Shown here: piece by piece, positions 57,150 through 64,000 of the stretch | How positions within the stretch are numbered: position 1 is the stretch's first letter | Layout: every line of letters begins with the position of its first letter | Made by a program: the position numbers and the translations under genes | Assembly: GCF_019393635.1 (NCBI RefSeq) | Contig: NC_057862.1 | Coordinates: 483,418,669-483,482,668 of the forward strand | Source of the DNA: Dromiciops gliroides | Lineage: Eukaryota > Chordata > Mammalia > Microbiotheria > Microbiotheriidae | Reading direction: 5' to 3' | DNA length: 64,000 nt | Notes under the pieces: generated by a model | What the model was told of the DNA's origin: nothing | Databases searched by the model: none | The model's input: the letters and a program-made list of their open reading frames with translations, nothing else

Positions 57150-58200
57150 GTAAAATTTTTCATTTCATTCAAAAAAGTATTTGTCTACTATGTGCCAAAT
57201 ACGGGGGGTACAAAGACAAAAATAAAATACTCCCTGCCCTCAAGAATTTACCTTGTGTTACAGGGAAATAATATACCTATGTATAAACAAATATAAAATA
57301 TATACAAAGTTAATATAAAGTAATTTTGAAGAGGGGAATTAGGAAGCTAGGCTTTATGTAGGAGATGCCACCTGAGCCTGAGGAAGTCCCAGATGTTGTG
57401 GCCTGTGCATAGGCCCAGTGCCAAACGACTGAATACCCTGTAGAGGGAGCAGTAAGTAGACCAGTTTGGCTGGAACAAAGAATATATATCAAAAAGACTG
57501 ACTGGTAGTCTGGACCTATGTGGTGAGGAACTTTATATTCCAAATAGAGTTTATAACTTATCCTAAAGGCAGTATTGAGCCTCTAGGGATGTTTGAGCAG
57601 AGGACTGTTGTAGGAATATTGATTTGTGGGGGGCAGCTTTTTATTGGGGGTATGAATTGGAAAGAAGGAAGACTAGAAGCAAGGAGACCAGGAGGCTACT
57701 GCAGTAGCCCTTGGCAAGAGGTAATGAGGGCTTGAATTAGGGCTGTAGCTTTGTGTGAAGAGAGTAGGGAATGGATTCTGAGGATATTGTGGAGGTGGAA
57801 TACACTAGAAGTGGCAACTGATTGGATACCGGGGACAACCGACAGAGAATTAAAGCTGACTCTGAGTTTGAGAAACTGTGTTACTGAAAGGATCAGCAGA
57901 AATAGGGAAGTTAGGAAGAGGGGAAGATTTGGGGGAAGAGATATTGACAAGTTGAATTTGAACTGCCTCTGGAACATCTATTTGGAAATGTCTGAGAGCC
58001 ATTAGTAATGTAGGGACTGAATTTCAGAGAGAGACTAAGGATAGATATATAGATTTGGTAGTCATCTGAATAGTGAGGATATTTAATTCATAGGAGCTGA
58101 AAAGACCACTGAGAGAGAGAGAGAGCTCAAGGCAGATCATCTACATTTTGGGGGTGGGACATAGATGATGGTCTAGTAAAGGAGACTGAGGAGTGGACAA
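57150..58200 (-). repeat. L2-type LINE, 3' part
   Basis: Reversed 3' end ('gtctactatgtgccaaatac'), then 'ggaggctactgcagtagccc' and 'ggcaagaggtaatgagggct'. On the minus strand 'LITSCQGLLQ' is a decayed ITS.LDYCN motif. Confidence 0.85.
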
Positions 58201-58720
58201 ATATTATTCTAGGTTAAAATCCTTATTTCACAACAGTAATATTTTGCATTAATAATGATTAGAATTATCGCTGTATATGTTCTGTTAGGTTTAAAGCAGA
58301 ATTCTTAAATGTGATTAAATGTGAGTGATGTAATTTTAAACTTATTAAGTTGATATTCTACCTGATTTTGGCATATCTTTACGTTGAATTTATCTAAGTT
58401 TGGCATTGTGTGTCTCGGGGCTGATTATGCCAAGTAGTTATTATTACTATGCTAGAAATATATTTCTTTCTTAGTTATATAGACATGGAACCTAGCCAAC
58501 TTAGCATGAGTTCACCATCAGTTGCATCAGTTGGGGAAGTGAAACACTTTTTGAAAATTTCTTTATTTAGGAATGTGGGATTATTACATTATTATTAATT
58601 TTGAGGAATTAGCAAATTTTGCAGAGATTTGTAACAAGAGTAAACACAACAATAAGCAAAGTTAAAGATAGCATCCTTACCTTCCTTCCAAAGCTTAGTT
58701 CTAATGCCACCTTCTACATG
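58201..58720. other. No gene seen
   Basis: AT-rich, nothing recognised. Confidence 0.45.
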
Positions 58721-58724
58721 TCTT

Positions 58725-58795
58725 TATAGAGCCAGTGCCTAGCATAGTACTGGCATATAGTAAAAGCTGAATAAATGCTTGCTGATTGATTAAAG
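58725..58795 (+). repeat. L2-type LINE 3' end
   Basis: 'gagccagtgcctagcatagt', 'gctgaataaatgcttgctga'. Confidence 0.8.
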
Positions 58796-59224
58796 TTATT
58801 GACATTTCTTGAACACTTATTTTTTGTATTAAAACTTTCATCTTGTGATAGTATATTATCTGTCACACTTTGATTTTTGTTCTTCATCCCAGCTCTAACC
58901 TAATAATGTAACTTCCTTGTTTTATTGTGAGATTTGATTAAAAAAACAAAATCAAACACCAGAACCCTGATGTGATAGCAAACTGCTTGGAAGAAGGGTT
59001 CTTTATAAATGTGAGGCACATAGCCTTTTTTGAAATAGTTGTGATATAGCCTCATGTCTCTGCATGTGTTTCTGTAGGTATGTATCATCAACAATAGCAG
59101 TCAGACAAGAGCATGGGCCTTCTCATTACCTGTTTCTTATGTATACTGTGAGGTTATTTAGCTAGCACATTATCCTTGTGTCAGTAAGGACAAGATTCAT
59201 ATGTAGGCTTCTGTCCTTCTCTAA

Positions 59225-59371
59225 TTATTTTTTTTGGGGGGGCGGGGCAGTGGGGGTTAAGTGACTTGCCCAGGGTCGCTCAGCTAGTGTCAAGTGTCTG
59301 AGGCTGGATTTGAACTCAGGTCCTCCTGAATCCAGGACCAGTGCTTTATCCACTGCGCCATCTAGCTGACC
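59225..59371 (-). mobile_element. Short CORE-SINE with 11-bp TSD
   Basis: TCCTTCTCTAA at 59214-59224 and 59372-59382. Small deletion after the core ('ctcagctagtgtcaag'). Antisense to CRIM1. Confidence 0.94.
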
Positions 59372-59382
59372 TCCTTCTCTAA

Positions 59383-60260
59383 CTCTTGATCAATATCTGC
59401 CAACCCAGAGTTGTCCACATCCACTAGGGATTGAGACTAATAGACTAGGTCTTAATATTGTAGTTCACCAATTCTTTTCATTAGAGTTGCTCTTACTGAC
59501 CCTTATAGAGTACATCTGTACAAGATTTTCAGATAGAGGGGTGTGACTATCCTTCAAACAGAAAAATATCCTAGAGGATTTACTCTGTGTGTTTGTGTGT
59601 ATGTTAATGAATAGCACAAGCATATTAGACAAAGTTAAGCTTTGGAGTTATTCAGAGTATCATTTGCAAGAGGAAAATGAACATCAGATGTACTCAGGGG
59701 GAAAGTATGTATGTATGTATCAAAGTCTAATAAAATCACTTGTAGTTAGTATCATTATTTTTTATATGATGGATCAGCAGGGTTTTCTTTTCAATGTATA
59801 GTTCTTAGACACAAAGCTTATTTTCATTTGAATAATGCATATAGCCATACTAAATATTCAACCTTATTGGGTAATTTGGTTCAGGAAAGAAGTTCAAGAA
59901 CTTTCCTGGAAATTCAGAGAAACATGGGAAGACTTGTGTGAACTGATACAGAATGAAGTAAGAAAAATAAGGAAGATAATATACATGATAACCTTAATAA
60001 TGTAAATGAAAAAAAAATCCACTAAAGTGAAGCCAAACACTGTAATAATTGTAATAAATAAGTTTGAAAGATTAGATGAGGACATTCACTTTCTTCCTAG
60101 AGTGATGAAGGACTGTGGATGCAAAATATTGCGTATCTTTTCTGACTTGATGTTGGTTTTACCTAACTTTTTACAAGGGAGAGATTTACTGGGCTGGAAA
60201 TGAAGGTTATCCAGAAACAAGTGTCACGTCAAAACAAAAGGCATCAATAAAAAATTTTTA
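59383..60260. other. No gene seen
   Basis: (TATG)n at 59705-59720. Nothing else recognised. Confidence 0.45.
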
Positions 60261-60264
60261 AGAG

Positions 60265-60745
60265 AAAAAGAAGAACCCAGACTTCAGAGTCAGAAAACCT
60301 GGATTCAAGATGCTATTCTGCCATTTTGTTAGTTCTGTGATCTTGGTAGTTCTAATGCTTCCATATAGTGATGATTGCTCCCTGTAGTGATCCAAATCAT
60401 TACAGTTCTATAGGCTTCCATGCCTCCTTTTGTAAAGTGAGGGGATTGAACTAAATTTTTAATATAGTGTCTTCCAGCTGTAATATGCTGTTTTGTTGTC
60501 CATGTTATTGAAATATGTTAAATACTCTTGAAATATTTATATAGTTGTAATTTTGTTACTTCTTTATGTATTCAATCTGAATCCTACTTTATATTTTTTA
60601 GGGTGGGAATAATGGAGTAAAAGGTGCTTTTTAGTTAATTATTCCATGATGTGTTTGTGTCTTTTGTATAACTCAACACCTATCCCAATGCCTTGCATGT
60701 AGCAGGCCTTCTCAAAATGTTTGTTAAATGAATCAATGAATGGAG
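60265..60745 (+). repeat. MIR-type SINE and L2 3' end
   Basis: 60270-60490: decayed MIR ('aaaacctggattcaagatgc'). 60645-60745: 'caatgccttgcatgtagcag', GAATCAATGAATG end of L2. Confidence 0.65.
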
Positions 60746-62815
60746 TTGCCTTTTTCTTAGACTCACACTGCAGGATTGACTTGAGGTTGCTTAGTCCATT
60801 CCCCTACTTCTAGACAGGCTTCACTTAAAGCACTTTGGTCTCTGATCTTGTCAGTCATTGAGTTGGAGAGCCGCACAGATGTTCAGTACCAGTTTTGAGA
60901 GAAAAGCTATGTCTCCTATACTGATCCTGATGAAATGGTGGGGGAGAACTTGCTGCTATTCATCTTAGTAAGGTGCATGGATCTTACTCTGGATGAGGAC
61001 TTCAGCTCCAACAGAGGAGGAGGTAAGTCATTGTTTAAGGATGTTCATTTAAAAGTTCATTGTGGTATTATTTTATTATATAAATTGAGACTAAAGGCAC
61101 TCTCTGTGTCTCTGTGCTTTCTCAGTAGGGGCTGTAATCTTAAAGCCTGAGAATGAGGGATTTCCTATCTCAGAACTTTGACAAAGGTGATACAAAGACA
61201 ACTACACCTGGGTTTTAAGGCCCTTTTTCCTTCCCAGTGATGTGAGTACTCCAGGTTATTGTTAAAATATTTATAGGGCCCCCCCAAATGGTTCTGTATC
61301 AGGATTGAAATTTTCAGGACAAATTATTTTGTTGTGTCATAGCCTAATTGGAAGTAACCTTAATAATGGATTTGTGGATTTAGTTTGCCTTATGTATTAT
61401 TTTGCCTTCTCTGTGGTTCGCTATCATCTACTAACTTGTTTTTCTTTTTCTTTTCTAGGTATCTGATTTTGTTCCAGAATTTTTTTTTAAACCAACAACC
61501 TTCTTTCCCCCTATTCAAATAAATATAATTGGGTTAAAACTATGTGATATGGTTATTTTACAAAGTAGGGTAAAGAATCCATCATAAAAGATAGGAGAAT
61601 TCTGATATTCTTCTCTCTCTTTCGTGTTTTTTTGCTTAGTCCAAACTTAAGTGCCAAACTTTAGAAAACAAAGAACTGTCCTAGGTCACATTTTTGATGG
61701 ACCATTGAATACTTTTTGTTAAAGTTGAAAGCTATATCATTTTCATGATTGAACTATTTAAAGTGTTTGATTTTTACACAATCATAATCTATGACAGTGC
61801 AACAAAAACATGAGCATGAAGGTCGAAAGAGTGACTTATCTTTGCCAAATAATGTATTGAATGATTTTCTTTATCATACATATTATATACCCATGGGATG
61901 GGGGAGCAGAATACAAATTCTATTTAGTTTCAGATAATTCACTACACAGAAGACTTGTTCTATAGACTGGTATTTCAGCCTTATTAAGCAAAAGGAACAT
62001 TCAATATTGAATTGCAGGCATAGTTTCCTGGGGATAGTAATTGGTGGTTACAGGGTGTTTCTATTTTTCAATAGAAGCAATTACTTAGAATGGATGAAAC
62101 TTTACTGAGGTACCTCTCATATAAGCCATTTTTGTCATCTGTCTCATATATATATATATATATATACATATTACTTATTTTGGGGTCACACTCCTGTTAG
62201 TATAAGGGTTTTTAAAAAGTCACTTTTGAAGATGTGAGCTTGATTTGATAGGATTTCTTTAAGAAGGATAGCTCAGTGGTTTTCCATGTATCTTATTGTA
62301 GAGGCAATCCCTGATTTACTATTTTTATTTACCATTGCCTATTATATGCAAATGACCACTTTATACTGGCTATGACTTCCCTGTACTCGATGGTCCCTGT
62401 TATTACTAGTAATTCCCCTTTCCTTTCTTGCTTTCCTTTGCTTCAGCTTGTCAGAGAAGCAGGTAGACTAGCTGACCACTGGACTCACCCCTCAGCTTTG
62501 CTTCTTTTCATTCTCAACATTTTGGTCCATCCCTGCCTCCCCCATTCCTTTCAGGCTTAGGGGGTTATTAGTCAACTTTTAGGTTACCCTTTTGATGTCA
62601 TCTCCCTCTTACCCTCCCACACACCATCTAAATGACCACCCTTCCTTTTCCCTCTGGGTTCTAGTAGAGTGTTGCTGTGTTCAGGGTATTGGGCAATGAG
62701 TGCGAGTCCATTAGTGATCCCAGATCCACCCTCTGGGTCAAGAGTCAGGTCCAGTCTGGACATTCAGAAGCATTTCATGTCTCAGCCATCCAATATATGT
62801 TGTTACCTACACTTT
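60746..62815. other. Repeat-poor intronic stretch
   Basis: (TA)n at 62145-62166. No repeat family or coding domain recognised. AATAAA-like strings occur without a gene context. Confidence 0.45.
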
Positions 62816-62819
62816 AAAA

Positions 62820-63000
62820 CACAACAAATTCTGGAAAGAGATCTTAAAGGTCATTTAGTCCTATCTTTTTTCATTTTACAGATTAAGTGACTTGTTTATT
62901 GTCACCCAGGGTATAGTAAGTGGGGAGTTGGAATTAGCACTTGGGTGGTCCAGAGACTCCAAATCTAGTACTTTTGCACTGCCCCCACTGCCTTCTACCC
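62820..63000 (-). repeat. MIR-type SINE
   Basis: 'gatcttaaaggtcatttagt', 'cattttacagattaagtgac', decayed beyond. Confidence 0.65.
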
Positions 63001-64000
63001 TTCAGTAGTATGAGACCCCAGAATTTGGAGTCTATTCATTGCATTAGTGTGGAAAACTACACATAACGTAGTTTGGTGATCCTTTATTTTTTTTTTTTTG
63101 TATATATGTAGTCTTTGTACCCTTTAGTGTACCTTTTCAATCCCTTTATCAGTTTTGTTGAACTGTTTTTGTCCTCTTTCTTTTCTATCTTTTGTTAGAA
63201 AGGTTGACTTGGGAAATGGAAATATACATTGGGAAATATAGGTAATGTAAAAATGAAAGTTATCAAGAAAAAATGTATTTTCAAAAAACTTCAAGGAATT
63301 ACCAACTAGAGGAGACAGGAGGTTGATATAAGAACAAGATCTGAGGCCAGTGTGAAAGTTGACCTCCATCTGACTCCTAACTCAAGACAGATTCTGTGAG
63401 ATAAAGAGACAGAGGCACATGGCAGTCAGAGAGAGAATCCAGGATCGTAAATTTGGAACTGGGAAAGACCTTAGAGCTCTTCAAGTAAAACCATGGAGTA
63501 GTAATGAGTAAGACCAAAAGAGACTGGGAGATTCATGTGGAGACAAAATTACAGGAAAAGTTGTTTTTTAAAAGGCTGGTAATGTTCCATTGCCCTCTAA
63601 GAGGTAGGAGTAGGAAACACTTGTTAAGATTTGTAATCACCTCAGACCTTAAAGTGAAGTGGTTCTAGATGCACAGCATTTCGAAGCTAGAAGGGACCAT
63701 AGTTAGTCTAACGCCCTCATTTTGTAGATGAGGTAGCTGAGCCAGGGAAGTTAGAAGCCACTACTTCTGTGAATGTGGGCGCTCCTGTCTGTGTTTTTCA
63801 AGAAGGAGCTCCTGAGATTGTTCTTGCTGATCAAGGGCACAAGGAGTGCCGGCCACAGCAGACAGAATAAACCTCCCCTGAGCTTCCTCCCTCTCCACCC
63901 TTACCCCCCACCAGGAGCCCTGGCATGCATCTGAAAGAATGCAGCACTATGACCTCTGGGTTTCTGTGTCCTAGATGGGCCTCAGATGGTGGGGGTGGGG
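63001..64000. other. No gene seen; short CR1/MIR-like piece
   Basis: 63665-63760 ('cgaagctagaagggaccata', 'tagatgaggtagctgagcca') is a small reversed CR1/MIR-type fragment. The rest is unassigned. Confidence 0.5.

Larger units (their letters stand above)
30710..64000 (+). other. CRIM1: CRIM1 intron 1 (5' portion, runs off the window)
   Basis: No sequence coding for the family's next segment (beginning DENWTDDQ in human) was found on the + strand up to 64000, so the remaining 33 kb is inferred to be intron. CRIM1 spans close to 200 kb in human with long introns, which fits. It contains SINE, L2, CR1, RTE and hAT remains, listed separately, and several repeat-poor stretches. Confidence 0.75.

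Noticed and set aside
18..59371. tRNA genes within the SINEs
   Set aside because: The tRNA-like heads are fused to the CORE segment and A-tails and occur in many copies; they are SINE promoters and not functional tRNA genes.
1..64000. CRISPR array, operons, bacterial-type or phage genes
   Set aside because: The repeats are SINEs, LINEs and microsatellites; there are no spaced identical direct repeats with unique spacers and no dense coding. The window is vertebrate nuclear DNA.

Overview
The window reads as nuclear DNA of a marsupial mammal. It is full of tRNA-derived CORE-SINEs that carry the sequence 'GTGTGACCCTGGGCAAGTCACTTAACC' in short (about 145 bp) and long (about 250 bp) forms of the type abundant in marsupials. 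Around them lie old CR1-clade LINEs (L2 and CR1/L3), MIR/THER-type SINEs, RTE-like LINE remains, a 5'-truncated L1 and small hAT elements. The species cannot be fixed from the sequence; a dasyurid or another Australian marsupial, or an opossum, are all possible.

There is one confidently recognised gene: the first coding exon of CRIM1 (cysteine-rich transmembrane BMP regulator 1) on the + strand at 30370-30709. It sits in a CpG island at about 29.0-31.0 kb and ends at a GT splice donor at 30710. The exon encodes the signal peptide and the complete 12-cysteine IGFBP-like domain. I did not find exon 2, so everything from 30710 to the end is taken as CRIM1 intron 1. The first 29 kb is upstream intergenic DNA with no recognised gene.

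Layout. 1-6.6 kb: SINEs, L2 fragments and a hAT MITE. 6.6-10.4 kb: two related hydrophobic reading-frame relics, an L2 reverse-transcriptase relic, and a pair of inverted microsatellites plus inverted SINE-like copies. 10.7-12.5 kb: an L2 3' end split by an L1 insertion with a 14-bp target duplication. 13-17.5 kb: SINEs, a CR1/L3 3' end, and an unusual 145-bp patch (14282-14426) copied from two places 2.4-3.5 kb upstream. 20.3-23.3 kb: a long minus-strand L2 with readable endonuclease motifs but without its RT catalytic core. 23.4-29 kb: SINEs, hAT, MIR and a poorly classified block. 29-31 kb: CRIM1 promoter, 5'UTR and exon 1. 31-64 kb: intron 1, with repeat-poor stretches (31.1-33.7, 35.7-37.3, 42.1-43.3, 55.2-56.5 and 60.8-62.8 kb) alternating with SINE, L2, CR1 and RTE fragments.

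I did not find a convincing new biological system. The observation I rate highest is the patchwork duplication at 14282-14426, which looks like template switching during DNA repair. Next are the leucine-codon (CTG) tract in the CRIM1 signal peptide and the long AUG-free 5'UTR, which holds an overlapping frame.
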